From contig NC_057922.1 of NCBI RefSeq assembly GCF_018873765.1, positions 44,102,321 through 44,166,320 on the forward strand: a DNA stretch of 64,000 bases, read 5' to 3'. The DNA is from Telopea speciosissima. Its lineage: Eukaryota; Streptophyta; Magnoliopsida; Proteales; Proteaceae. Positions within the stretch are counted from its first letter, which is position 1. Each line of letters begins with the position of its first letter. The translations under genes and the position numbers were made by a program. Below the pieces are notes generated by a model. That model was given only the letters and a program-made list of their open reading frames with translations. It made no database searches and had not been told where the DNA came from. Of this stretch, positions 1 through 10,879 are shown piece by piece.

Positions 1-581
1 CTCCATGAACTTTGAACACATGCAGATCATCATCAACATGCTCTGGAAAATCTCATCTCCTCTAAAAATTAGATTTTGAAGCCTAAGAAAAATTCTATAC
101 ACTTTCCTTTCATAAAGGAACCCCCATGGAGAAATCAACCCACCATTTTGGGCTACCCATGGGGCGGAGTACATTTGTTTATAAAAAAAATAGGAGGTGA
201 AAGAAAGAGAGAGAGAGAGAGAAGCATACATCCACCCATTAACCCCATGAATTAAATTCATACCATAAATAATCATCCACCTTATTAGATAGTCAATCCC
301 ATAATCACATCCATAGCACAATACTAAGTATGGGTATAACTATGCAAGTAAACAAAAACATATGGATCCATCAAAATTTGAACTACCACATCACATGTGA
401 TAACATGTACTCATGCCCTTTTCATTAAAACCCAATTTTAATCTAAGTGGGTAAAGAGAAGAATCTCTTCACCCATCTTTTTCCTCCAAATCATAAAACC
501 TTTTATGTAAAAATAAAATTCTGTTTTACCTTTTCTTTTTTTTTTTTTAATGGAGGGAAACAACCATAGTCACACACATGT

Positions 582-601
582 CACACACACACACACACAC
601 A
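582..601. repeat. CA dinucleotide microsatellite
   Basis: An uninterrupted run of about ten CA units. A second simple repeat, a GA tract, lies at about 204-222. Confidence 0.9.
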
Positions 602-1060
602 GGGCCAACCCACGGGTGGTGCACGGTGCATGCCAGGTGCACAAGCTGCAGGCAGCAGCCTACGCACAGGTTGCGCGCTAGCTGCCCGCGGGTTGGTTTT
701 GGGTGTGGGTATAGGGCAAGGTTGGGGTGGGAGCGTGCATCATGCGCTCTATCCTCATATCCATGAAAATTAAAATTAAAAAAGATAACAATAATCATCA
801 CCCCCAAAGAGTACAATCTTTCAAATTTGGGAAAAACATGGTTTAGAATAAAACAAACTTATAACCAACCACATGGGCAAGTTGTTAAAGAATAACAACC
901 TTATAAACTACCATGTGCACATGGGAAGGTTGTTACAATAACCACGTACCTACCCATGTGCATCCATAACTAACTCAAAAAGAATCTTAACAACTTGCAT
1001 TTTATACATAATATTTGCTAATAAATTTAATTACATGATAAATCCATGGGTGAGAAAGGT

Positions 1061-1073
1061 GGCTTTGATACCA
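1061..1073 (-). other. Primer-binding site (initiator tRNA-Met type)
   Basis: Read on the minus strand this is TGGTATCAAAGCC, one mismatch from the canonical plant initiator-tRNA-Met primer-binding site TGGTATCAGAGCC. It is three bases from the LTR edge at 1077. This fixes the orientation (minus) and shows that the LTR to its right is the element's 5' LTR. Confidence 0.75.
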
Positions 1074-1076
1074 CAC

Positions 1077-2772
1077 TGTTAGTCAAATAGCAGTCTATGG
1101 GATCGTTGTACTCATGTATCAAGTTGGGTTCATAAATATTGGAAAGTTTGGGTTGCCCTAAGGCGACCTACATAAATTTTAGGGTTGCCCATGATCGTCC
1201 ATGGGTGCCTACCGTGACCCAATTAGGATATGGTATGATAAATCATTACTCAATCCATCTCTTACTTGTCCCATAAATTATGGGATCCCCAAGAGAGAGA
1301 AATTTCATCTCTTTTCCATCCCATGGAAAGAGGGATCCATCCCATACCCGAATGCGCAGCTGAAAGAGATCGATTCAGATTTCTTTCACATCCCATTAAT
1401 AATCATATAATTAAAATAAGAGGAATCAACCAAAACTTGCTAACCTGGTGAGCCTCAAGTGTTGCTCCTCCAATAGACAATGGTTCTTCCTCTAACGAGC
1501 ACTCCAGGTAAACAGATCTGAACCTCTAATGATGTAGCCAAGGTTCTCCAAGCCAATCCTAGATCCTCTTCAATTCTTCAATAACAGATCTGGGTTTCCA
1601 AACCCTAATTCTCAAAAACTAGAGAACAAGAAGAAGGAGAAAGAAGAGATCACATGAGAGAGAAAGAGGGAGACCCAAAAACATGGAAGGGGGGGAGCAC
1701 TGCCCTAGGCAAAAACATGGAACAACCCCCCCTCCTGCATTTTTGGTATTTATATAGAAAGGGTTTCTAAAACCCTGATTGGAAAATCTCAGTGAGAGTC
1801 TAACACTCTCTCTCCTCATTGGCTTGAACCTGTTTAAAACTAAAGTGCTTCTAATTGGTGAAGAAGCAGAATCTAATAGGGAATAGTATAACTAATTATT
1901 TATTTTAATTTATGGATAATTACACTTAGCATCATATCTATTAATTAAATAAATAACCAATTATTTTAGTAAATTTTAAATAAACCCCTACATAACAATA
2001 AATCATCATGAACCAACCCACCACTAATCAACACCATCGTTATGGAATCTAGGGCATGTACACTAGTACTACCAAACCACATTCCATAGTACATGTCCAT
2101 ATAAGAGTGTCTGTGTATAGGATCAGGTGCCGCAAAACTCGATAAAACATTTTAATGCAATAACTATATATAATCTATCATTTTATGTAAAATAGGTTTT
2201 GCCAAAACCATTTCCAAAACAGCACTGGATCCAGATTCTGACCCGTCCATTCACAGACAACCTCAATCTTGGTGTTCCCCAATCGGTCGATGGTGACCAT
2301 GTTGAGTAACTCCTTCACTCACAAAATATTTGCACATTCCCAGAACACCGTCTTTAACTCACTTGAGTCTCAGTCATTGATGAACCAAGGATCCGGTCAC
2401 ATTTTGTAGTGATAGGGTCCTCTTAGGTACAAGGTCTCGGTGACACATGTCTATCCCATCCTACATATGACAGTAATACATGAGGGAATCGACAAAGTAG
2501 ATTCTTCACCAATGCACATCATTATTTGCACTCGCATTCGTACCCTGACATCAACATGTCTAGGCATACCCAATGCAATGACCATATGATAAGGGTGCCC
2601 AGCCCAAACCCTAGTCGTGACTACCAGTTTAAGTAAAACTTATGGACACATAACGCTCAAAAAGTTTATATCACATGTGGTAATATTAATCCAAAATATA
2701 TAAAAAGTTCAATACAAAGTGAACTAGACCAAACCGGACCGAATCAGGTTTGATGGACACATAAATCCAACA
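1077..2772 (-). repeat. 5' LTR of minus-strand retrotransposon (family A, copy 1)
   Basis: The block starts TGTTAG and ends TCCAACA on the plus strand, so it has TG...CA ends, and a primer-binding site abuts its left edge. Its length of about 1.7 kb is long for an LTR. The same sequence order recurs at about 33200-34862, for example the 'atcccatggaaa' stretch near 1318 and 33410 and the 'ggtttgatggacacataa' stretch near the right end. That defines a dispersed LTR family. The partner 3' LTR should lie left of the window. Superfamily is not determinable from the LTR; the Met primer site is compatible with copia. Confidence 0.7.
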
Positions 2773-3217
2773 AAAACAAATTTGCCCTTTAACAAAATGC
2801 ATGACCACCCTGCTGATCCTATATCTCTAGATTCCAGCCCTACACATACCAACACAGGAATATCTAGAATAGGTAGAACAGGCAATGGAGTAAAAGAATG
2901 ACCTCATCATTAATTACATCTAGGAATGAAATTAGGTGGGATATGAAGATCTCTCATCCATCGTTCAACCTTCCTCAACATCAAAAGAGGATTACGCTTA
3001 GCCGAATTAAAAGAAGTACAGTTCCTGGTGTCCTAGATAAAATAACAAGTTCAAATAAAAAACTGAAAAAAACTATATCCGAGACTTGTCAAGCTTGTGA
3101 TTCATCAAGGTGGAAATGCAAAAATGTTCTAGAGAGGAATGAGAAATAAACTCGATTCTCAGACCCAGAGAATCAGCTGCCCAATATATTTAACCCAATC
3201 ACAGGAGAGGAAGATAT
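2773..3217. other. No gene seen; probable decayed LINE 3' flank
   Basis: AT-rich sequence between the LTR and the last recognisable LINE domain. A short open frame at 2898-3149 has no family resemblance. It may be the 3' untranslated end of the minus-strand LINE to its right, but no poly(A) tract is visible. Confidence 0.4.
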
Positions 3218-3218
3218 G

Positions 3219-4199
3219 TCAGTGGATCTTGACACAAGTGCCACAGAGAGCACAAGTGGAATCGATTTGAGCCCATTTCAAAATTGTATCCTTAACCGGA
3301 AGCCCTCCATGTAATACACGCCAAAAAAAATAATTAAATTTAGGGTGTAAATTAAGCTTCCAAAAAAACTTCCACCAAGAGGAAAGAGGTAAATCATGAT
3401 CAAAGGATAGAGTCTGACGAAATTTAGCTGCCATCTTAGTACCATCCTTGGTTAAAGTGTATCACCAAGAGTCTTTAGAATCAGAGAGAGGAATATTCAT
3501 AATATTAGATAAAAACAACAGAGCCGAACTATTAATTAAATTAAAATTCCAATTGGAAGAATTAGTAAATAAACAGACCTTTTCTGAAAATACTCTAGGA
3601 GGGAAAGAGGGAATAATGGAAATCCAAGAAATTGACTAAATCTAGGGATCAGTCCAGAAGAAGGTATCTTGACCATTGCCAATTTTCCTGAGGCAAAAAG
3701 ATTTTAAAGATGGGATGATGCTAATAATACTATTCCATGTCCAAGAACCCTTCTTAAAAAAGATTTTTGGATTGAACAAGGAAGTGTTGGAGAAATAGCG
3801 AACTGTAAGAAGCTGAGCCCATAAATCCTTATCATCAGAAAGAAGTCTCCATCCTAATTTGAGAAGCAAATCCTCATTATGGATCCTGGCTTTCCTAAAA
3901 CCTAATCCTCCCCTAGAAGAAGGAAGACACAGAGTATTCCAAGAGATAAGGGAGGCCTTCCTCTTATTTATTGAACCACCATTCCAAAAGTTCAAACACA
4001 TAGAATCAATTTCCTTGCAAACATTTAAAGGAAAAGAAAAACAATTCATAAGGTAAGAAGGAATAGAAGCCAATATTGATTGGACTAACACCCTCCGACA
4101 TGCATAGGAAAGAAGATTAGCTTTCCAAATATTCAAATGGTTATTAATCCTATTAACAATCAGAAAAAGAGCTCTAGATTTGGATCTGCAAGGAAACAA
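3219..4199 (-). pseudogene. LINE RT C-terminal and zf-RVT remnant
   Basis: 4199-3642 encodes the conserved post-RT segment of plant LINEs, with 'RRVLVQSILASIPSYLM' and 'GGLGFRKARIHNEDLLLKLGWRLL'. 3434-3219 encodes the zf-RVT zinc-binding domain with WKFFWKLNLHPKFNYFFWR and the CALCG cysteine pair. The two parts are in separate broken frames. Confidence 0.75.
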
Positions 4200-4378
4200 C
4201 TTAGCTCCCTAGTAAATCGAATCGTGAGACATTTCAGAAATACTCAAGACTGAGCTAAGTTTCGTTCTCTCAAAGAGAGACATTTTTACTAAAATGAATG
4301 CCACTTTTAGAGAAATTAATCTCTTGGCCAGAGAGGTCAGAGAAAATGTCAAGAATGGCCTTAATTGTCAAAAGATCA

Positions 4379-4807
4379 TCAGACGTGGCTCTGCAAAAAA
4401 ATAAAGATATCATCAGTGAACAATAAGTGGGAAATTTCAGGGATAGATCTTGCCACCTTAATGCCTTTGAAAAGATTCAGCTCACAATAGGTTTGCAAGA
4501 GCCTAGATAGACCCTCCATACCAGTGATAAAGAGGTAAGGGCTCAATGGGCACCCTTGTCTGATGCCAAGAGATCCCTTAAATAAACCAAAAGAACTTCC
4601 ATCCATTTTTATAGAAAAAGAAAAAGAGGTCATGAGGGAAGAAAGCAAATGGCACCATTGGTCCGCAAACCCTAAAAACTTAAAAATGGAGGTGAGGAAA
4701 GACCATTCTATCCTATCATAAGCTTTAGACATGTCAATTTTTATTGCCACAAAGCCTAGCTTACCTTTCCTATGGTTTAAAAACTGAAAAATTTCCTGTG
4801 CAATCAC
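4379..4807 (-). pseudogene. LINE reverse transcriptase palm remnant
   Basis: About 140 residues of the RT palm. KIDMSKAYDRIEW is the block with the first catalytic Asp, LGIRQGCPLSPYLF is the G-RQG-PLSP block, and LLFTDDIFIF contains the DD active-site pair (usually FADD, here FTDD). The surrounding frame has stops on both sides. Confidence 0.85.
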
Positions 4808-5663
4808 AATGTTATTAGAAATCTATCTTTCCGAAACAAAAGCCACCTGCTAAGGCGAAATGAAAGATGGAAGAAAAATTTTCAGCCTGTTAGCAACAAC
4901 TTTTACAATAATCTTGTAATAACATTGCAAAGACTAATAGGTCGAAAGTCCTCTAGCTTTGAAGCTTGGTCCGATTTAGGGATAAAACACATAAGGATGT
5001 GATTAACCCCCATCAGGTAAGGAGCCATTTAGAAAAAAAAAATTAGAAAACGCTAAGAGATCATCTTAAATTAGATCCCAAATTTTTGGAAAAAACAAGC
5101 TTAGAAACCATCCATTCCTGGAGCTTTGAAAGGGTCCATAGAGAAGACAACACACTTAATTTCCTCTAAGGAGGGAGACGTACAAAGGTAACTATATATA
5201 TTATTAGAAATAACAGGATTGAATAAACATTCCACGAAGTTAGCATCCAATTAAGGAGGAGGTGAAGATATTACTCATATGATCTGCAAAGGTCAAAGCA
5301 ATTTCTTTGGGGTTGGTAAGCACCTCACCACTCTTCAAAGATATGGAACCATTTCTTTTCCTTAGATTAGAATTGGCCACTGAATGACAGTATCTCGTAT
5401 TTCGGTCCCCATCCTTAATGTACAAATGCCTTGACTTTTGAAGCCAGAAAGCTTCTCCAACTTCATAAATTCACTTGAGCTTGTAAGAGATGGAAGACAT
5501 GGAATCAAGGGGAGGTATAGATTGGTTTTCCAGATGGTCATAGTAGGAGAACAAGTTGTTTTTTTAGGGAATTGATGTGACTACAAACATTTTTGTTCCA
5601 AACTTTCAACTTGTTGGCAAAATGAGAGAGACAACAATGGAACTGATCATTTGATGTGGTAGA

Positions 5664-6205
5664 CTAGAACGAAAGGTAGAAATTATGAAAGTTAGGGTGA
5701 TTGGGCGAAGCATGTTGATAATGGAATAGTTTTTTGAAGGAAGGTCTTTCAAGAGAAGTGTTGAGAATTAAAGGGTTATGGTCAGAACCAACAGAAGGGA
5801 GTCTGGAAAGGGACACCAAGGGGAAAAGTTTAAACCAAGACAATGAACCAAAAGCCCTATCAAAGCATTCTTTAATAAGATTGGGAGGTTTTTGCAGATT
5901 GGACCAAGTAAAACACGAGCCACAAAGACGGATTTCGTCCAAGATAAGGGAGTTTAATAAAGCCTTAAAATGGGAAATAGAGGGGGAAGGTTGGTAAGGA
6001 GCCCCACCCAGTTTCTCAGATTGGAGAAGAACCTCGTTAAAGTCTCCCACCAAGCACAGAGGGTCCGAAAGGGCACCAAAAGGATGATCTCAGAGTCGGT
6101 TGAGGGGGAGCATAAATGCAAAATAACCAAAGAACCTTTTCCCTTGTTATCCATGTAAAAACAGGATGTGATGTTTTTAAAAATCACAAAATAAATCTGG
6201 GCCAT
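5664..6205 (-). pseudogene. LINE endonuclease domain remnant
   Basis: Two overlapping frames carry the exonuclease/endonuclease/phosphatase fold used by L1 elements to nick target DNA. The motif MVGDFNEVL (GDFN core) and, further on, SDHNPL (the catalytic SDH motif) are readable. The domain is split by a frameshift near 6000 and lacks its N-terminal third. Confidence 0.75.
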
Positions 6206-7250
6206 CCATTTTTATGATTTTTTTAATTTAAAACATCTATTTTTGCTCAGAGTTGAGAGAATAGATACAATAATATCTAGAGTACGATACACATGCACAA
6301 ACATACATTAGATGCATGCCAATACAAAAGCGTATTTGATAGAATTAGACTATAAAATTTGACATGTTGCTAATTTTAGACATGTCTTCTCTATCTAATG
6401 GTCGAAATGACTATAGCATTTTTTCATATGATAGAATAAACACTTTGGGACGTATGGAAAAAATGATAGATTCATATGATCCTAATATTATCACTCCACA
6501 TTAGTTGAGAAGTGATGACTTGTAATAACTCTGTGATTAGAGCATGTCAATTGGATTAAAATCCCCTACAGTACGGGCATCTTGTGGTGCACTGTAGTAT
6601 AGGCCTGAGAGCTCGACACGTGGAAAAAGCTTCATCCAATTGTGCGAGATCGATGCAAGATAGCTTTTTTTTTTCTTTCTTCTCGCGTCTGGCACCATTA
6701 GATGTCGCACCTTCAACATGTCAAGATCTCAGGCTCGCACTGCAGTGCACTGCAAGATTGGGATAGTAGAGGTTTATTTTCCATGTCAACTCCGTATAAT
6801 AAATGAAACTCCATATGTTTTGGAATGACTGAACTATAGAGCCAATGGAATTAGTAACTCAATGACACAAGTCACACAACCTCAAAAGGCTCTTACTTGT
6901 GAAGTACACATTCTTCGTATATTGATCTTTTGGATTGGATATTTTCCATTTCAATATATGTTGGAAATTTATTATTTTATTCTTGGGAAGTTAAGACAAT
7001 GTTATTTTAATTTGTGAGAAGGTGACTTGTATTATGGATAGAATCACTTTATATTTAAAATTATGGCAACGAGTTCTTTGTTTGGGAGCATGGTTCTTGC
7101 GCCATTGTGGGAGCCAATGAGAGCACACGAGAAAGCAACAAAAAGGATGGGATTTATGCATTTCATGGGGGTATGGCGGTCATTTTATGTAACATATGTC
7201 TGGCACTGGAGCTGCACTCCCACATAGAATCTATTTTCCTTTAAATTTAA
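6206..7250. other. Intergenic, apart from one MITE
   Basis: AT-rich sequence with no family-like reading frame. The only structure I see is the foldback MITE at about 6558-6774. Confidence 0.6.
6558..6774. mobile_element. Foldback MITE of about 215 bp
   Basis: The two ends are imperfect inverted repeats of about 65 bp. The left arm contains 'tgcactgtagtataggcctg' and the right arm, reverse-complemented, contains the matching 'tgcactgcagtgcgagcctg'. The centre is T-rich. Exact ends and target duplication are not resolved. Superfamily unknown. Confidence 0.65.
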
Positions 7251-7251
7251 T

Positions 7252-7731
7252 AGACACATAATGTCACACAAATTGAGGCAAATACACTGCACCCTTAGGC
7301 ACATAATGATACGTAAATCGAGGCAAATACACTATGCACCTTCTTTAACACATAATGGTATGCGAATCGAGGCTAATACACTATGAACCCTCTTAGGCAT
7401 AGAATGGCATGCAAATCGAGGCAAAATACACTATGCATCATTTTAGGCACATAATGGCTCACAAATCGAGACAAATACACTATGCACCCTTTTAGGCACA
7501 TGATGACGCATGAATCAAGACAAACACACTATACACTTCTTAGGCACGTAATGGCATGCAAACTGAGGTAAACATACTATACACCCTTTTATGCACATAA
7601 TGGCACATAAATCGAGACAAATACGTTGTGCAGCCTCTCATGCACATAATGGTATGTAAACTGAGGCAAATACACTATGCACCCTTTTAGGCACATAATG
7701 GCATGCAAATTTAGACAAATACACTATGCAG
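7252..7731. repeat. Tandem repeat, about 48-bp unit, ten copies
   Basis: Ten diverged head-to-tail copies of a unit of about 48 bp, recognisable by 'ggcacataatgg' followed by 'caaatcgag' and 'caaatacactatgcaccc'. Units differ by several substitutions and small indels. It lies downstream (minus strand) of the decayed transposon gene at 8.2-10.9 kb and could be its 3' untranslated or LTR-internal satellite. Confidence 0.85.
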
Positions 7732-7803
7732 GCCTTAGGAACAGTTGATCCACGCCAAACAAGATTCATAGGGAAGACCTCCCTAGTGAGGCATGCACCA
7801 ATG

Positions 7804-8042
7804 ACCTTAAGGATGCGATGACCTAAGCTAGGCAAGAAGTCATGTGCCAAAGACCTTAGGGATGCGACAACCTAAGCTAGGTACGAAGTCATGAAAAGAC
7901 CTCCAAGGCAGAGGCATATGTCCAAGAAGGCCTTAGGGGTGTGACGACTGAAGCTAGGCATGAAGTCGTGAGAAAGCCTCCAAGACAAAGACACATACCC
8001 AAGTCTTCAGGGGTTAACAACCTAAGCAAGGTACGAAGTCAT
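7804..8042. repeat. Second tandem repeat, four copies of a 40-bp core
   Basis: A core containing 'ccttagggatgcgac' and 'aagctaggtacgaagtcatg' recurs at about 7804, 7854, 7931 and 8005, with longer spacers in the last two units. It directly follows the 48-bp array. No coding potential is evident. Confidence 0.7.
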
Positions 8043-8254
8043 AATTTGACAAGGAGCATAATACAAAGAAATGCATTGGCAAAAAGTGTGCAAAAGGTTT
8101 TTTTTTTTTTTTTTTTACAAGTTAAAAAACACCTTCAACTTTGAGCATCAGAAGGGGCGGCATTGGTTAGGGGGAGAGCTGAGCCTCTGATCTCAATAGT
8201 AGCATCAGCCTTGATAGTGGCATGCACGACCGCATTCTTGGCATTAGGCTACGG

Positions 8255-10879
8255 GACCTCGGCTAATTCCGAAGGAAGTCCATCCAAGCCTTTGAAGTTG
8301 AACCTAGGCTCTGCCCCTTGGACATAAAGGTGGACCACCTTCTTGATACTAGAGGTATATGCGTCAAGGCTGGCTTCATACACCTCCTCCTCAAACTTTG
8401 GAGAAGCTTTGTACTCCGCGATAGCTTGGGCCACCTCCTTCTTGTCCCGACCTTGTCCTCCACCACAGAAATGGCAAGGGCTTTGTCAGCCTCAGCCTCG
8501 AATAATTTATCCTCTAACGCCCTTAGTTGCTTCTTGGCCTCAGATGCTCTCTTCTCAGCACTAAGCTTGGCTTCGTTCAAGCCCTTCATCTTGGCCTCAA
8601 GCTTGCGATTCTCAGTGTGTAGCTTGGCAAACTTGTTCTCCCCCGTCCTCATCACCTCATCAAATTGTGATTGGAGCGTTCTATTATCAATTTCCAGTGC
8701 ACGATAGTGGCCTGAGGTAAAATCGAACCGATCAAAGAGCTCGGCGCCATGAATAATGGCCTGAGAAAACAAGTGTTAAACATAGGGATGTAAACGAATA
8801 TTTGTAAATCCGAATCAATTTGCATTCGTATTCATTTAGGGCATCCGTATCCGTTTAGAGATATCTAGAAAATAATTCGAATAATCTGGAAAAAATTTAT
8901 CCAATCCGAATAGATTTCTAACTAATAATAAAAAATAAAGTAACTAATGATCTTGAGGCTTTTTAAAGATTCAACAAGTTCCAAGGACTGAGGAAATGAG
9001 AATCATGAGACTATGACAACTAAGAGACATGGATTGAGAGTGAATTGTGTTTTTTGGGGGAGGAAGGTCTCGATTACATAAGTCAGGGATGTGAACGAAT
9101 AGTCAAAAATTCAAATTCGATTTGCATTCGTATCTATTTAGGGATATCTTTATTCGGTCATGAAATCACATCTGATCTGTATTTGATCCATTTACATCGC
9201 TACTTAGACATACAACATGAAAAAGCAAAGACAAAATTCGTAAAGACAGGCTTACCAAGGCCAACGATTGAAAGGCCCTTTGGACCAACTTCTTATCATC
9301 CAGCTCCCAAATGTGCACAATATCTCTCTCTAGGTGGCCCTCAAAGAGGAGCTCCCGGGCCATCCCGACAGACTCGTGCACTGACTTGTCAGCATAAAAA
9401 CCCCCACGAGGGAACAAAAAAAGACTTATCTAGAGGACACTTGGTGAAGGTAACCACGAGTTGCCCGGACCTATCTTTCTCAACCCCAAGAGTGTAAAGG
9501 GGGCCTCCTCATGACAACTAGCGGGGGCGAGTGGTCGTGGGTCGAACCCTAGATTATCTCGGGCTTCACCCCCATCCTTTATTGAAATTCCCTTAAACTT
9601 TCTTAGGGGGAGGAGGGTCAACAATAACATGCTTCTTACCCATGTCTACAGCAGGCTCCTTGCCTTTATCCCAAGAAGCCGAAGATGAGCTAGAGCTTGC
9701 CTCCAAGGTCTTTTACCTCTTATTTAGATCATCACTGCTGGTCGGGCCGGAATGGGCCCTCCAAAGGGTTTGAGTCCTTCAAAAGAAATCTGTATCCCAG
9801 AAGGCAAAGGTTGGCTCTTGTCTTCAGCTTTTCTCTTCAGCATAGAGTCCAACCTATTTGGGTCCAACTTCATTGTAGGACGCTGAGGTGCAGGTTAGTA
9901 ATCAAAAGATACCAAAGAAAAGGGGAAAGAAGAAGCTAAAGCCACTAAGGCTCACCGAGACTCACCTCGGCTCAGGTCAATCCAAGATCTATGAGAATGG
10001 ACTCCTCCCCAAGCTCCCTCAAGTCAAACTGCTCGGTCGAGAGAGCCAGCTCAATGGATTTCATGACCTCAGAGCCCAAGTTCATTGGCAGTGGGGGTAT
10101 CTGGCTCCGACCACACAAGCTTAGGAGGAAACAAGTTGATTTTGGTGAAGAAGAACCTACACTTTAATTTGTGGTTGAAGGTTGGCAAGTTCGCCAAAAT
10201 CTTCACCTTCATCCAAGGCCGAGCAGGGAAATAAAAACCATCATCGCCCAAAGTTATGCTTCTTGAGGGAGAAAAGATTAGCAAAGAGCTCGACAAATGC
10301 CCGCTTTCCTAACCTTGCAAAAAAGGCCGCGAACCTGAATATGTACCTCCAGCCATTGGGGGCAATCTAGGCAAGCAGCAACCTGTAATACCGTAGGATG
10401 ACATAGACGACATAGGCGACATCATGGACCAGGAAGTGGAAGCCCGCCTCAAACATATGTTCATATTGGCAATCCTCCCTTGCCTTAACCATACAAGACT
10501 TTTCTTGGGATTCAGGTACCCTAAGACTAATCCCAAGAGGAATAGAATATGTATCCCTAAGGGATCCAAGGGAGTCCTCATCCATGGAGCTCCTCACATT
10601 AGCAGTCGCAAACAGTCTAGCAGCTAAAAACATACTGTCACTGCCAGAAGTAGTAGAGACACCAGCCTTATCACCCCCTTTTGGGCATTTTGCAGGAACT
10701 TTTCCTTTTTTTGGTAAAATGGGTCTAGGATCCTTGACAACCTGGATTTTGGGGGTGCTAGTGGAAGAAATAGAGGGAGAAATTTTTTCAGAATCAGATT
10801 CCGAACCCATACTATGGACAAGTCCAGGAGCACCCTTGGCCAATCCCCTATTAGAGGCAAAGACACTAGAGCCAAACAT
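8255..10879 (-). pseudogene. 'Putative gypsy type transposon' (Transposase_28-like) gene remnant
   Basis: This is a broken minus-strand gene of a family common in plant genomes and linked to gypsy-type elements. The N-terminal part (10879-10367) is rich in Ser/Pro/Lys and then reads SLGSLRDTYSIPLGISLRVP and QYEHMFEAGFHFLVHD, typical of the Transposase_28 domain. It continues in other frames (10581-10069) with 'GDDGFYFPARPWMKVKIL'. The C-terminal part (9417-9240) has 'YADKSVHESVGMARELLFEGHLE', followed after an intron by a long coiled coil (8760-8440, heptad-rich with many KLEA/EKRA stretches). Stops and frameshifts separate the parts. I infer domesticated or transposon origin, with no present function. 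Confidence 0.6.
8786..9206. mobile_element. MITE with 'tagggatgtaaac' ends, in an intron
   Basis: The element starts TAGGGATGTAAACGAAT and ends ATCCATTTACATCGCTA, which are inverted repeats. Its head is duplicated internally near 9083 ('cagggatgtgaacgaat'), so it is composite. Flanking 8-mers gttaaaca and cttagaca agree at 6 of 8 positions, compatible with an old hAT-type target duplication. It sits in the intron between 9240 and 8760 of the minus-strand transposon gene. Confidence 0.6.

Larger units (their letters stand above)
1..1076 (-). mobile_element. Internal 5' region of an LTR retrotransposon (partial)
   Basis: This stretch lies on the internal side of the LTR at 1077-2772, next to a primer-binding site, so it should be the 5' untranslated/leader part of a minus-strand element whose coding part is left of the window. 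I see no gag-like reading frame here. The short open frames near 550-820 span a CA microsatellite and a GC-richer patch and do not resemble a protein family. It contains a GA tract (about 204-222) and a CA tract (582-601). Assignment by position only. Confidence 0.5.
3219..6205 (-). mobile_element. Decayed L1-type LINE (non-LTR retrotransposon)
   Basis: Reading the minus strand from right to left gives the domain order of a plant L1-clade ORF2: apurinic-type endonuclease (about 6205-5664), linker (5425-5240), reverse transcriptase (4807-4379), RT connection region (4199-3642) and the zinc-binding zf-RVT domain (3434-3219). The reading frame is broken many times by stops and shifts. No ORF1, target-site duplication or poly(A) tail is seen, so this is an old, truncated copy. 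Confidence 0.85.

Noticed and set aside
7252-7731. Regularly spaced repeats resembling a CRISPR array
   Set aside because: Units are contiguous and diverged with no unique spacers, and the DNA is plant nuclear; it is a tandem satellite.
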